Counted from the first letter of the stretch, positions 26,030 to 34,027 are shown. The stretch is DNA of 64,000 bases from Saccharopolyspora indica (GCF_027853965.1 NZ_JAQGLB010000023.1:62001-126000), one strand, 5' to 3'. The notes: generated from the letters alone by a model not told the origin. Numbers and translations: made by a program.

Positions 26030-26106
26030 TGGTGGCCAGGGGCGGGGTCGAACCGCCGACCTTCCGCTTTTCAGGCGGACGCTCGTACCAACTGAGCTAC
26101 CTGGCC
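26030..26106 (-). tRNA. tRNA-Phe (GAA)
   Basis: Full cloverleaf on the minus strand: acceptor GGCCAGG/CCTGGCC, D-arm GCTCAGTTGGTACGAGC, anticodon loop CTGAAAA (GAA) and T-arm with GGTTCGACC. CCA is encoded. Third in the Glu-Asp-Phe unit. Confidence 0.97.
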
Positions 26107-26135
26107 GATAGCGTCCGGCTTCATGCCGTTCGCCT

Positions 26136-26212
26136 TGGCGACCCAGACGGGACTCGAACCCGCGACCTCCGCCGTGACAGGGCGGCGCGCTAACCAACTG
26201 CGCCACTGGGCC
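26136..26212 (-). tRNA. tRNA-Asp (GTC)
   Basis: Acceptor GGCCCAG/CTGGGTC, D-arm with GCGCAGTTGGTTAGCGC, anticodon loop CTGTCAC (GTC), T-loop GGTTCGAGTCC. CCA is encoded. It lies between tRNA-Glu and tRNA-Phe, the usual actinobacterial order. Confidence 0.97.
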
Positions 26213-26237
26213 ATGCTTGCTGTATTCAGTTGTTCGT

Positions 26238-26309
26238 ACCCCCAACGGGATTCGAACCCGCGCTACCGCCTTGAAAGGGCGGCGTCCTAGGCCGCTAGAC
26301 GATGGGGGC
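26238..26309 (-). tRNA. tRNA-Glu (TTC)
   Basis: Acceptor GCCCCCA/TGGGGGT (first pair G:T), D-arm TCGTCTAGCGGCCTAGGA, anticodon loop CTTTCAA (TTC), T-loop GGTTCGAATCC. CCA is not encoded. It is the first tRNA of the unit. Confidence 0.96.
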
Positions 26310-26633
26310 TTGGCCGATTCGGAACCGACCCGGCCTTGCCTCCAACCGGCTTTCCCTTTTCAGGTCCGCTCCGTTGGCGTTGAAGAAAGCTTACGACATG
26401 CCCTCAGCGAGCCCAACGCAGGGGGGTCACTTAAGCCGAGGCGCCTCGCCGCGGACCTCCTCCAGGCCCCGCACTCGCCCATCAAACTACCGCCTTGACC
26501 TGGCCATTTCGACACTCCGTCAGCCTCGGCGACGGGGCACCCCAGAGGTCGGTGGACACCCATCAGGCGGTCGATCCGAGCGGGAAAACGGACAAACCGG
26601 CCAATGTTGGAAAATGTGATCCGGGACTCATGA
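26310..26633. other. Gene-free region between tRNA-Glu and TetR gene
   Basis: It contains the tRNA promoter candidate and then about 220 bp without a convincing gene or hairpin. No integrase, direct repeat or partial tRNA copy marks an integration site. Confidence 0.6.
26388..26416 (-). promoter_or_regulatory. Candidate tRNA operon promoter
   Basis: On the minus strand TTGGGC (26411-26416) and TAAGCT (26388-26393) are separated by exactly 17 bp, about 80 bp upstream of tRNA-Glu. This suits a sigma-70-type promoter for the tRNA unit. Confidence 0.5.
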
Positions 26634-27221
26634 TCAGTCGGTGTTCTCCAGCCGCAGCGCCCCCTCGCGGGCGACCCCGGCGAGGACCACCCGCCAGGTC
26701 TCCGCGACGCGCTCCGCCAGGCCGGTGAAGTCCGGGCCGACGGTGTGCGCACCCACCAGGGCCGCGTAGGCGACCCGGGCCACCGCCGCCGGATCCGCAC
26801 CGGGCCGCAGCTGGTCCGCTTCCGCCGACTCGTGCAGCAGGCGGTCGATCAGGCCGTCCCAGCCGTCGCTGACCGCACCGACGCGACGGCAGGCGAGCAG
26901 CAGTCCGGCGCGGAGGACGACGTCCCGCTCCAGCCTGCGAGCCACCTCGATCGTCAGGCCGACCGCCGTCGACAGCGGGTCCCGGCCGCCCTCCAGCCAA
27001 TCCCGCCGCAGCTCGGCGAGCCCGGCGACGTAGTCCGCGACCAGCGCTTCGGCCACCGCCGCCTTGGAGGAGAAGTGGAAGTAGAACGCTCCCTTGGTGG
27101 TCCCGCTGCGCCGCAGGATCGCGTTCAGCGCTGCGGCCTCGTACCCGACCAGGTCGAACTCCGTCGCCGCCGCAGTGAGGATGGCGCGGCGGGTGAGCTG
27201 CGCCCGGTGCTGCTTCGGCAT
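26634..27221 (-). CDS. TetR regulator resembling gamma-butyrolactone receptors
   Basis: A 195-aa repressor. Its start (MPKQHRAQLTRRAILTAAATEFDLVGYEAAALNAILRRSGTTKGAFYFHFSSKAAVAEALV) follows the ArpA/ScbR pattern closely, and the core LERDVVLRAGLLLACRR..DGWDGLIDRLL contains a Trp at the place where these receptors contact the butyrolactone. No afsA-type synthase or antibiotic cluster is adjacent, so it is an orphan receptor or a receptor-like regulator with another ligand. Transcribed alone. Confidence 0.85.
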   Translation of the reverse strand: MPKQHRAQLTRRAILTAAATEFDLVGYEAAALNAILRRSGTTKGAFYFHFSSKAAVAEALVADYVAGLAELRRDWLEGGRDPLSTAVGLTIEVARRLERDVVLRAGLLLACRRVGAVSDGWDGLIDRLLHESAEADQLRPGADPAAVARVAYAALVGAHTVGPDFTGLAERVAETWRVVLAGVAREGALRLENTD

Positions 27222-27323
27222 GGCTCGGCTCCGGCGGGCAGTCGTTCGCCGATTCCGCTCTTCCGAGCGATGAGACCCACGAACGGTTGATCAACACTGC
27301 CACCGGAAGTTACTCCGGCCCGG

Positions 27324-27348
27324 GGCGTCGCGCCCGCCGGGCGACGCC
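27324..27348. terminator. Hairpin after small hypothetical gene
   Basis: GGCGTCGC (27324-27331) pairs with GCGACGCC (27341-27348) around a 9-nt loop, 16 bp beyond the stop of the 79-aa gene. Confidence 0.55.
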
Positions 27349-27363
27349 TCCGCGCGACACCGG

Positions 27364-27603
27364 TCAGCGGGTGACCGGAGGCAGCCCGTCCTCGTCGGGA
27401 GCCAATCCCAACATGTCCAGCAGGAGTCTGCAATCTTCCGCGTCCGCCGCCCCGCGAGCGACCGCCATCCGCGCCTTGTGCACTTGCTCCGGCGAGATCC
27501 GCGAGGGCTCGCCAGCACGCGGGGCGGGCACCGCGGGCGACTGCCGCGAGGGTCCGTCTTCCTGCTGCCACAAGAACTTCCGTACGTCCAGCGACCCGTA
27601 CAT
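27364..27603 (-). CDS. Small hypothetical protein
   Basis: A 79-aa soluble protein without a recognised family. The N-terminus MYGSLDVRKFLWQQ is followed by a Pro-rich linker and a helical C-terminus (ISPEQVHKARMAVARGAADAEDCRLLLDMLGL). The codon use and a hairpin after the stop support a real gene. Divergent from the copper chaperone gene. Confidence 0.55.
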   Translation of the reverse strand: MYGSLDVRKFLWQQEDGPSRQSPAVPAPRAGEPSRISPEQVHKARMAVARGAADAEDCRLLLDMLGLAPDEDGLPPVTR

Positions 27604-27636
27604 GACGCCTCCCCGGCCTCGGGTTCCCGGCGCAGG

Positions 27637-27656
27637 CTATCCACAGGTTGTCCACA
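27637..27656 (+). promoter_or_regulatory. Two DnaA-box-like sites
   Basis: CTATCCACA (27637-27645) and TTGTCCACA (27648-27656) lie in the same orientation, 11 bp apart; TTGTCCACA is the preferred Streptomyces DnaA box. No AT-rich region or replication gene is near, so an origin is not supported; a DnaA-regulated promoter or titration site is possible. Confidence 0.4.
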
Positions 27657-27671
27657 CCCGCAGCCCCCCAC

Positions 27672-27706
27672 AGAGTGATTTGACTTCGACGCTGAGTAAT
27701 CACTCT
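27672..27706. promoter_or_regulatory. 9-bp inverted repeat in divergent promoter region
   Basis: AGAGTGATT (27672-27680) and AATCACTCT (27698-27706) are perfect arms around a 17-nt spacer, between the 79-aa gene and the copper chaperone gene. A regulator operator is likely; the binding protein is unknown. Confidence 0.5.
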
Positions 27707-27820
27707 CCGGGGTCACGATCCACTTCGGATGCTCGCGCGGCGCCGGGATCCTGATTTGATCGTCCACACCGGACGGAACGTGGCACCGGCGCGGCCCGGG
27801 CAACTCAGGAAGGAACTCGC

Positions 27821-28042
27821 ATGAGCAGTCGAACGTTCACCGTCGGAGGCATGACCTGCGGCCACTGCGCCCGATCGGTCACCGAGGAGCTCTCCGAGCT
27901 CCCCGGCGTCACCGACGTGCAGGTGGCGGTGGCCAGCGGGCAGGTGTCGGTGCTCAGCGAGCAGGAGCTCAGCCGCGATGCGGTCACCGCGGCGATCACC
28001 GAGGCCGGCTACACCATCACCGACTGGCCCAGCGCGAACTGA
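27821..28042 (+). CDS. copZ: Copper chaperone (heavy-metal-associated domain)
   Basis: A 73-aa ferredoxin-like HMA domain with the metal site MTCGHC at residues 11-16 and the typical end AITEAGYTI. It binds Cu(I) and hands it to a P1B ATPase or regulator. AGGAAGG lies before the ATG. Unusually no copper ATPase or CsoR gene is adjacent, so it is a stand-alone chaperone. Confidence 0.92.
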   Translation: MSSRTFTVGGMTCGHCARSVTEELSELPGVTDVQVAVASGQVSVLSEQELSRDAVTAAITEAGYTITDWPSAN

Positions 28043-28327
28043 CGCATTTCGGGCGGCTACCACGTCGAACCGTTGCGCAAGACCGCCGACCGGGCCCGCC
28101 CGAGAAGCGCCGGACGCACGAATCGTGCGCCGAAAGCTCCCCAAGGCCGCTCGTCGCGTGCCACAATCGGGTCGCTGACACACCCCCGGTCAGCACCTGT
28201 GGAGATCCCCTCCGGCCCCCGCGTTCGTCCCCCTGACGCGGGGGCCCTCCGCTTTCCCCGGCCGTCAGCGGCAGTGACGGACCTCACAGGGATTCGCGCG
28301 CCGCAACCCAACCGTTATCGTGGGCAC

Positions 28328-28777
28328 GTGGCTCTAGGACGAACCAAGACCAGCCGTCGGCAGAAGACGGCCGAACCGGCCGAACCCGATCACGAGTTCG
28401 AGTCGTACCTGGCTGCGCTGGCTCCGGAGGAAGACGTCGAGTCCACCGGGTCCGGCCGCCGCTTCGGCGCGGCGCAGGTCCACCAGCTCCGGCTGCCCCT
28501 GATGGCCAACGAGCGGCTCAAGGAGCTCGCGGCCAAGCAGGGCACCTCTCCGGCGACGCTCGCCCGCGACTGGGTGATGCAGCACCTGGCCATGGAGGAC
28601 GAGCAGCCATCGCCCGCCGCACCGCAGCCGCCCGCCGCGCCGCAGGCGCAGTCGGCGCCGATGTGGCCCGACCAGGACACCCAGCAGGACTTCCGCCCGG
28701 TGGCCGAGCCGGTGCAGCGCGGTGACGTCGAGCAGACCGAGGAGATCACCGTGCCGCAGAACCGCTTCCGGCACTGA
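28328..28777 (+). CDS. Small protein with ribbon-helix-helix-like segment
   Basis: A 149-aa protein. The first 55 residues are charged and disordered; residues 58-90 (QVHQLRLPLMANERLKELAAKQGTSPATLARDWVMQHL) read as a CopG/BrnA-type ribbon-helix-helix unit, and the C-terminus is Pro/Gln-rich. GTG 28328 fits a leaderless start with TATCGT six bases upstream (28316-28321). No toxin gene is adjacent, so it is probably a DNA-binding protein rather than an antitoxin. Confidence 0.65.
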   Translation: MALGRTKTSRRQKTAEPAEPDHEFESYLAALAPEEDVESTGSGRRFGAAQVHQLRLPLMANERLKELAAKQGTSPATLARDWVMQHLAMEDEQPSPAAPQPPAAPQAQSAPMWPDQDTQQDFRPVAEPVQRGDVEQTEEITVPQNRFRH

Positions 28778-28796
28778 AACTCCGCCTGGACGAACG

Positions 28797-28843
28797 ACGT
28801 CCCACCGACCCCGGGGCACCGGGGTCGGTGGGACGTCCGCTTT
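28797..28843 (+). terminator. Strong rho-independent terminator
   Basis: Perfect 17-nt arms (28797-28813 and 28822-28838; core TCCCACCGACCCC) are followed by CGCTTTTTC. It ends the ribbon-helix-helix gene 20 bp after its stop. Confidence 0.92.
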
Positions 28844-28863
28844 TTCATCCGGTTTTGTCGTTG

Positions 28864-28999
28864 AAGCGGCGCAGCCGCTTAGCCCACCCTCGGCGCTTGC
28901 ACCGCCGCGGGTTCTCAGCGCTCGCCTGGCGAGGACAGCCCGTTCGCCGTGTACCGGACATGCATAAGAACGGGATCCCGCAGCCAGGCGGGCGCTGAG
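28864..28999. repeat. Intergenic element with 17-bp inverted repeat
   Basis: AAGCGGC-GCA-GCCGCTT forms a perfect hairpin at 28864-28880. Then CTCAGCGCTCGCCTGGC (28914-28930) pairs, with one mismatch, with 28983-28999 around a 52-nt spacer. No gene is seen. The arrangement suggests a small repeat element or a structured RNA in the 270-bp gap before the acyl-CoA dehydrogenase gene's end. Confidence 0.5.
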
Positions 29000-29048
29000 G
29001 TTCCGCTACCCGCACCGCCACGCAGAACGAGTCCGCCAGACAGGTTTG

Positions 29049-30206
29049 TCAGGCCGGCAGGCCGAGCTCCCTGGCGATCAGCATGCGCTGAACCTCGCTC
29101 GTGCCCTCCCCGATCTCCAGGATCTTGGCGTCGCGGTAGAAGCGGCCGACCGGGGTTTCGTTCATGAAGCCGTAGCCGCCGAAGATCTGGGTGGCGTCGC
29201 GGGCGTTGTCCATCGCCGCGTTCGACGAGGCCAGCTTCGCGATCGCGGCCTGCTTCTTGTACGGCTCGCCGCGCAGCATCCGCGATGCCGCGTCGTAGTA
29301 GGCCAGGCGCGCGGTGTGCGCGCGCAGCTCCATGTCGGCGATCTTGAACTGCATCGCCTGGTACTCGCCGATCTTGCGGCCGAAGGCCTCGCGCTCGTCG
29401 AGGTAGCGCAGGCACTCGTCCACGCAGCCCTGGGCGAGGCCGACGCCGACCGCCGCGATCGCCACCCGGCCCTCGGTGAGCGTGGCGAGGAACTGCGCGT
29501 AGCCGCGGCCCCGCTCGCCGAGCAGGTTCGCGGCGGGCACCCGGCAGTCGTCGAAGGACAGCGCGTGGGTGTCCGAGGCGTTCCAGCCGACCTTCGAGTA
29601 CTTCTTGGCGACCTCGAACCCGGGCGTGCCCGAGGGCACGATGATCGTGGAGATCTCCTTGCGGCCGTCCGGCTTCTGGCCGGTGACCGCGGTGACCGTG
29701 ACCAGCCCGGTCAGGTCGGTTCCGGAGTTGGTGATGAACGCCTTGGACCCGTTGATCACCCAGCTGTCGCCGTCCAGGACCGCGGTCGTGCGGGTGGAGC
29801 CCGCGTCGGAACCGCCGCCCGGCTCGGTCAGGCCGAAGGCGCCGAGGATCTCGCCGCGGGCCAGCTTCGGCAGCCAGGTGGCGCGCTGCTCGTCGTTGCC
29901 GAAGCGGTAGATCGGCATGACGCCCAGCGACACGCCCGCTTCCAGGGTGATCGCCACCGAGGAGTCGACGCGGGCCAGCTCCTCCAGCGCCAGGCAGAGC
30001 GCGAAGTAGTCGCCGCCCATGCCGCCGTGCTCCTCCGGGACGGGCAGGCCGAACAGGCCCATCTCGCCCATCGTGCGCACCAGCGGGTACGGGAACTCCT
30101 CGCGCTCGTAGTAGTCGCCGATGACCGGGGCGACTTCCTTGCTCGCGAAGGTCCGCACGCTGTCGCGCAGGGCTTCGTGCTCCTCGCTGAGCCGGTGGTC
30201 CACCAT
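29049..30206 (-). CDS. Acyl-CoA dehydrogenase (FadE19-like)
   Basis: A 385-aa FAD enzyme that introduces a 2,3 double bond in acyl-CoA; its place after accD1-accA1 suits isovaleryl- or short branched-chain acyl-CoA in leucine breakdown. Landmarks: FGLTEPGGGSDAGST, INGSKAFITNSG, LSFDDCRVPAANLLGERGRGY, and QIFGGYGFMNETPVGRFYRDAKILEIGEGTSEVQRMLIAR, which carries the catalytic Glu region. The ATG overlaps the accA1 stop (TGATG), so the two are coupled. Confidence 0.94.
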   Translation of the reverse strand: MVDHRLSEEHEALRDSVRTFASKEVAPVIGDYYEREEFPYPLVRTMGEMGLFGLPVPEEHGGMGGDYFALCLALEELARVDSSVAITLEAGVSLGVMPIYRFGNDEQRATWLPKLARGEILGAFGLTEPGGGSDAGSTRTTAVLDGDSWVINGSKAFITNSGTDLTGLVTVTAVTGQKPDGRKEISTIIVPSGTPGFEVAKKYSKVGWNASDTHALSFDDCRVPAANLLGERGRGYAQFLATLTEGRVAIAAVGVGLAQGCVDECLRYLDEREAFGRKIGEYQAMQFKIADMELRAHTARLAYYDAASRMLRGEPYKKQAAIAKLASSNAAMDNARDATQIFGGYGFMNETPVGRFYRDAKILEIGEGTSEVQRMLIARELGLPA

Positions 30207-32248
30207 CACTGGGCCTCCTTCGTTGTCCCGGTCGCGTCCGACGGGGCGGTGAGGACAGCCAGCGGCTGGTCGAGCCCGACCGACTGCCCCTTCCTGGCGT
30301 GCACTTCGGTGACGACGCCGTCGATCGGGGCGGTGATGGTGTGCTCCATCTTCATCGCCTCGACGACGAACAGCCGTTGTCCGCTGGTGACCTGCTGGCC
30401 CGCGGAGACGTCGGCGACCAGCACCGTGCCCGGCATCGGGCTGGTCACCGCTCCGCCGGAGCGGCCAGCCGCCGCGCCGCGGTCGGCGAGGAGCCGGTGC
30501 TCGGCGAGCGCCCAGGTGCGGCCGTCGGCGGCGAGCCACGTGGTGCCGTCGACGTGCGCGAACCGGTAGCGGCGGGTCCGGCCCCGGTAGGTGACGGTCA
30601 GCGCGTCGCCGTGCGCCTCCGCCGATGCCCGGTGGATCGCGGATTCCGTTGCGGGCATGGAGACCTCGGCGTCGCGGGCGCGGCCGCGGATGCGGACCTC
30701 GACCTCGTCGCCGTCGGCGGCGAAGCGCCAGGTGCTCCACGCGGGCTCGCCGAGGCGCCAGCCGTCGGGGACGTCCCACGGGTCGACCGCGGTGCCGTTG
30801 GGTTCCGCGGCGAGCAGGCGCTCCAGGGCCGCAGCCGCGTAGACCTCGTCGGGCGTGGTCTTGCTCTCGGCGATCAGCGCGTCGAGTTCGCGTTCGACCA
30901 GGCCGGTGTCGAGGGCGCCCGCCTGCACCTGCTCGTGCCGCAGGAGCGCTCGCAGGAACGCGACGTTGGTCTGCAGGCCGAGGACCGCGGTGTCGCCGAG
31001 CGCCTTGTCCAGGCGGCGCAGCGCGTCGCCGCGGTTCGGGCCCCAGGCGATGACCTTGGCCAGCATCGGGTCGTAGTCCGACCCCACCCGGGCTCCCGGG
31101 CGGATGCCGGAGTCCACCCGCACGCCGGGGCCGGCCGGTTCGTGGACGGCGAGCACGTCGCCGCCGGTCGGCAGGAAGTTGCGCGTCGGGTCCTCGGCGT
31201 AGACGCGGGCCTCCACCGCGTGGCCGTCGAGCGCGATGTCCTGCTGGGTCCACGGCAGCGGTTCGCCCGCCGCGACCCGGACCTGCTGCTCGACGAGGTC
31301 GATGCCGCGCTGCCCGCCGACGGTGGTGACCAGCTCGGTGACCGGGTGCTCGACCTGCAGGCGGGTGTTCATCTCCATGAAGAAGAACTCCTCCGGCCGG
31401 TCCGCGGAGACGATGAACTCCACCGTGCCCGCGCCGACGTAGCCCACCGAGCGGGCCGCGTTGACCGCCGCCGCACCGATGCGGGCGCGGGTCGCCGCGT
31501 CGAGCAGCGGCGACGGGGCTTCTTCGATGATCTTCTGGTGGCGCCGCTGCAGGCTGCACTCGCGCTCGCCGAGGTGCACGACGTTGCCGTGCGCGTCGGC
31601 CAGCACCTGGACCTCGATGTGCCGGGGGCGGGCCACGAAGCGCTCCACGAACAGCGTGTCGTCGCCGAAGGCCGACCGCGCCTCGCGCCGGGCCGAGGCG
31701 ATCTGATCGTCCAGCGCGGACTCGTCGTGGATCAGCCGCATGCCCTTGCCACCACCGCCCGCGGAGGGCTTGAGCAGCACCGGGAAGCCGATTTCGAGCG
31801 CCGCCCGGTGCAGGTCGGCGTCGGTCATGTCCGGCTCGCTGCGGCCGGGCACCACCGGGACGTCGGCGGCCGAAACCGTCTGCTTGGCGCGGATCTTGTC
31901 GCCCATCGACTCGATCGCGGCGGGCGGTGGGCCGATGAACTCGATCCCGGCGCTGGCGCATTCCGCCGCGAAGGCGGCGTTCTCGGCCAGGAAACCGTAT
32001 CCGGGGTGGATCGCCTGGGCACCGGTGCTGCGGGCGGCGTCCAGGATCCGCTTGCCGTCGAGGTAGCTCTCGGCGGCCGCGCTCGGTCCGATGTGGACGG
32101 CCGTGTCGGCTTCGCGGACGTGCCGGGCATCGCGGTCGGCATCGCTGTACACGGCCACCGAGCGGATGCCCAGCTCGCGCAGCGTCCGGATCACCCGGAC
32201 CGCGATCTCGCCCCGGTTCGCCACCAGCACCGCGTCGAAGTGCTGCAT
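30206..32248 (-). CDS. accA1: Acyl-CoA carboxylase alpha subunit (biotin carboxylase-BCCP)
   Basis: A 680-aa subunit that carboxylates its own biotin with ATP and bicarbonate. Order: biotin carboxylase (FDAVLVANRGEIAVRVIRTLRELG, ATP-grasp KPSAGGGGKGMR, FFMEMNTRLQVEHPVTE), a linker domain, and C-terminal biotinyl domain with VVEAMKMEHTI at about residue 627. With AccD1 and the dehydrogenase it matches the mycobacterial accD1-accA1-fadE19 set, which carboxylates 3-methylcrotonyl-CoA. ATG 32248 is chosen for its AAGGG site six bases upstream; ATG 32254 is also possible. Confidence 0.93.
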   Translation of the reverse strand: MQHFDAVLVANRGEIAVRVIRTLRELGIRSVAVYSDADRDARHVREADTAVHIGPSAAAESYLDGKRILDAARSTGAQAIHPGYGFLAENAAFAAECASAGIEFIGPPPAAIESMGDKIRAKQTVSAADVPVVPGRSEPDMTDADLHRAALEIGFPVLLKPSAGGGGKGMRLIHDESALDDQIASARREARSAFGDDTLFVERFVARPRHIEVQVLADAHGNVVHLGERECSLQRRHQKIIEEAPSPLLDAATRARIGAAAVNAARSVGYVGAGTVEFIVSADRPEEFFFMEMNTRLQVEHPVTELVTTVGGQRGIDLVEQQVRVAAGEPLPWTQQDIALDGHAVEARVYAEDPTRNFLPTGGDVLAVHEPAGPGVRVDSGIRPGARVGSDYDPMLAKVIAWGPNRGDALRRLDKALGDTAVLGLQTNVAFLRALLRHEQVQAGALDTGLVERELDALIAESKTTPDEVYAAAALERLLAAEPNGTAVDPWDVPDGWRLGEPAWSTWRFAADGDEVEVRIRGRARDAEVSMPATESAIHRASAEAHGDALTVTYRGRTRRYRFAHVDGTTWLAADGRTWALAEHRLLADRGAAAGRSGGAVTSPMPGTVLVADVSAGQQVTSGQRLFVVEAMKMEHTITAPIDGVVTEVHARKGQSVGLDQPLAVLTAPSDATGTTKEAQ

Positions 32249-32282
32249 CGTCATCCCTTCGCCTCGCACGGCAGAGTCGTTG

Positions 32283-32328
32283 CCCGTGAGCGTTTCGGGG
32301 TGCTATAGCGCCCCAAAGCGCGCACGGG
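32283..32328. repeat. GCTATAGC palindrome, copy A
   Basis: A 46-bp imperfect palindrome: outer arm CCCGTGAGCG, core GGGGTGCTATAGCGCCCC. It lies between accD1 and accA1, inside an operon. Related copies occur at 38636 and 53187. Confidence 0.85.
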
Positions 32329-32348
32329 ACCTGAGCAGCGCATACCGG

Positions 32349-33962
32349 TCACATCCGGAAGACGCCGTAGGAGATGTCTTCCAGCGGGGCGTTGGCCGCC
32401 GCCGAGATCGCCAGGCCGAGGACCGTGCGGGTCTGCTTCGGGTCGATGACCCCGTCGTCCCACAGGCGGGCCGTCGCGTAGTACGGGTGGCCCTGGTGCT
32501 CGTACTGGTCGCGGATCGGCTGCTTGAAGGCCTCCTCCGCATCGACCGGCCAGTCCTCGCCGCGCGCGTCGAGCTGGTCGCGGCGGACCGTGGCCAGCAC
32601 CGATGCCGCCTGCTCGCCGCCCATCACCGAGATCCGCGCGTTCGGCCACATCCACATGAAGCGCGGCGAGTACGCCCGGCCGCACATCGAGTAGTTGCCC
32701 GCGCCGAAGGAACCGCCGATCACCACGGTGAACTTGGGGACGCGGGCGCAGGCCACCGCGGTGACCATCTTCGCGCCGTGCTTGGCGATGCCGCCGGCCT
32801 CGTACTCCTTGCCGACCATGAAGCCGGAGATGTTCTGCAGGAACACCAGCGGGATCGAGCGCTTGTCGCACAGCTCGATGAAGTGCGCGCCCTTCAGCGC
32901 CGACTCGCTGAACAGGATCCCGTTGTTGGCGATGATGCCCACCGGGTGCCCGTGGATGCGGGCGAAACCGGTGACCAGCGTCTGGCCGTACTCCTGCTTG
33001 AACTCGGCGAACCGGCTGCCGTCGACGATGCGGGCGATCACCTCGCGCACGTCGTAGGGCGTGCGGCTGTCGGTCGGGACCACGCCGTAGAGCTCGTCCG
33101 GGTCGGCCACCGGCGCTTCGACCGGCGCGACGTCCCAGGGCCGGGGCGCGCGCGGGCCGAGGGTGCTGACGATGGAGCGGACGATGCGCAGCGCGTCGGC
33201 GTCGTCGGCGGCCAGGTGGTCGGTGACGCCGGAGGTGCGGCTGTGCAACTCGCCGCCGCCCAGCTCCTCGGCGGTCACCTCGGCGCCGGTCGCGGCCTTC
33301 ACCAGCGGCGGGCCGCCGAGGAAGATGGTGCCCTGGTCGCGGACGATCACCGCCTCGTCGCTCATCGCCGGGACGTAGGCGCCGCCCGCGGTGCACGAGC
33401 CGAGCACGGCGGCGATCTGCGGGATGCCGCGGGCCGACATCGTCGCCTGGTTGTAGAAGATCCGGCCGAAGTGCTCGCGGTCCGGGAACACCTCGTCCTG
33501 CCTGGGCAGGAACGCGCCTCCGGAGTCCACCAGGTACAGGCAGGGCAGGTTGTTGTGCAGGGCGACTTCCTGCGCCCGCAGGTGCTTCTTGACCGTGAGC
33601 GGGTAGTAGGTGCCGCCCTTGACCGTGGCGTCGTTGGCCACCACCACGCATTCGCGGCCGGAGACCCGGCCGACGCCGGTGATGATGCCCGCCGACGGCG
33701 CTTCGTCGTCGTAGAGGCCGTGCGCGGCCAGCGGCGAGAGCTCCAGGAACGGCGAGCCGCGGTCGAGCAGCGCGTCGACCCGGTCGCGGGGCAGCAGCTT
33801 GCCGCGCTCGACGTGCCGGATCCGGGCCTTCTCCGGCCCGCCGAGGCGGGTGCGGGAGAGCTGGGCGTTGAGGTCTTCGACGAGCTTCGCGTGCTGCTCG
33901 GTGTAGCGGGCGAACTCCGCCGAGTCCGGATCCGCGGTCGTGCGCAGGGCGGGCGCATCCAT
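32349..33962 (-). CDS. accD1: Acyl-CoA carboxylase beta subunit (carboxyltransferase)
   Basis: A 537-aa carboxyltransferase with two crotonase-like halves. GKLLPRDRVDALLDRGSPFLELSPLA and LGSCTAGGAYVPAMSDEAV lie in the N-half; ISGFMVGKEYEAGGIAKHGAKMV and GGSFGAGNYSMCGRAYSPRFMWMWPNARISVMGGEQAASVL in the C-half. The latter is the 3-methylcrotonyl-CoA carboxylase type. ATG 33962 has GGAAGG about ten bases upstream. First gene of the operon, divergent from the TetR regulator. Confidence 0.94.
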   Translation of the reverse strand: MDAPALRTTADPDSAEFARYTEQHAKLVEDLNAQLSRTRLGGPEKARIRHVERGKLLPRDRVDALLDRGSPFLELSPLAAHGLYDDEAPSAGIITGVGRVSGRECVVVANDATVKGGTYYPLTVKKHLRAQEVALHNNLPCLYLVDSGGAFLPRQDEVFPDREHFGRIFYNQATMSARGIPQIAAVLGSCTAGGAYVPAMSDEAVIVRDQGTIFLGGPPLVKAATGAEVTAEELGGGELHSRTSGVTDHLAADDADALRIVRSIVSTLGPRAPRPWDVAPVEAPVADPDELYGVVPTDSRTPYDVREVIARIVDGSRFAEFKQEYGQTLVTGFARIHGHPVGIIANNGILFSESALKGAHFIELCDKRSIPLVFLQNISGFMVGKEYEAGGIAKHGAKMVTAVACARVPKFTVVIGGSFGAGNYSMCGRAYSPRFMWMWPNARISVMGGEQAASVLATVRRDQLDARGEDWPVDAEEAFKQPIRDQYEHQGHPYYATARLWDDGVIDPKQTRTVLGLAISAAANAPLEDISYGVFRM

Positions 33963-33984
33963 GCGGGGCACACCTTCCACCGGA

Positions 33985-34027
33985 GGTTAGTCATCGTTAA
34001 CGTGACCGATGTTAACGATGACTAACC
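33985..34027. promoter_or_regulatory. 17-bp perfect inverted repeat, accD1/TetR operator
   Basis: GGTTAGTCATCGTTAAC (33985-34001) and its exact complement (34011-34027) enclose GTGACCGAT. Each arm could hold one TetR dimer site. It lies between the divergent accD1 and TetR starts and covers both promoters; TAGCAT at 34037-34042 is the -10 for the TetR gene, eight bases before its ATG. Confidence 0.85.

Noticed and set aside
26030..26309. tRNA cluster as an integration site of a mobile element
   Set aside because: No integrase, excisionase or duplicated tRNA end is found on either side; the genes around are ordinary.
27637..27656. DnaA boxes as a replication origin
   Set aside because: Only two sites, no AT-rich unwinding region, and no dnaA, dnaN or rpmH gene nearby.
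28328..28777. Toxin-antitoxin pair
   Set aside because: The ribbon-helix-helix-like segment could suggest an antitoxin, but there is no adjacent toxin gene: the copper chaperone upstream and the terminator downstream isolate it.
29049..32308. Long open frames (970 and 669 codons) overlapping accA1 and the acyl-CoA dehydrogenase
   Set aside because: They are Arg/Ala/Gly-rich shadows of genes with unmistakable carboxylase and dehydrogenase motifs.
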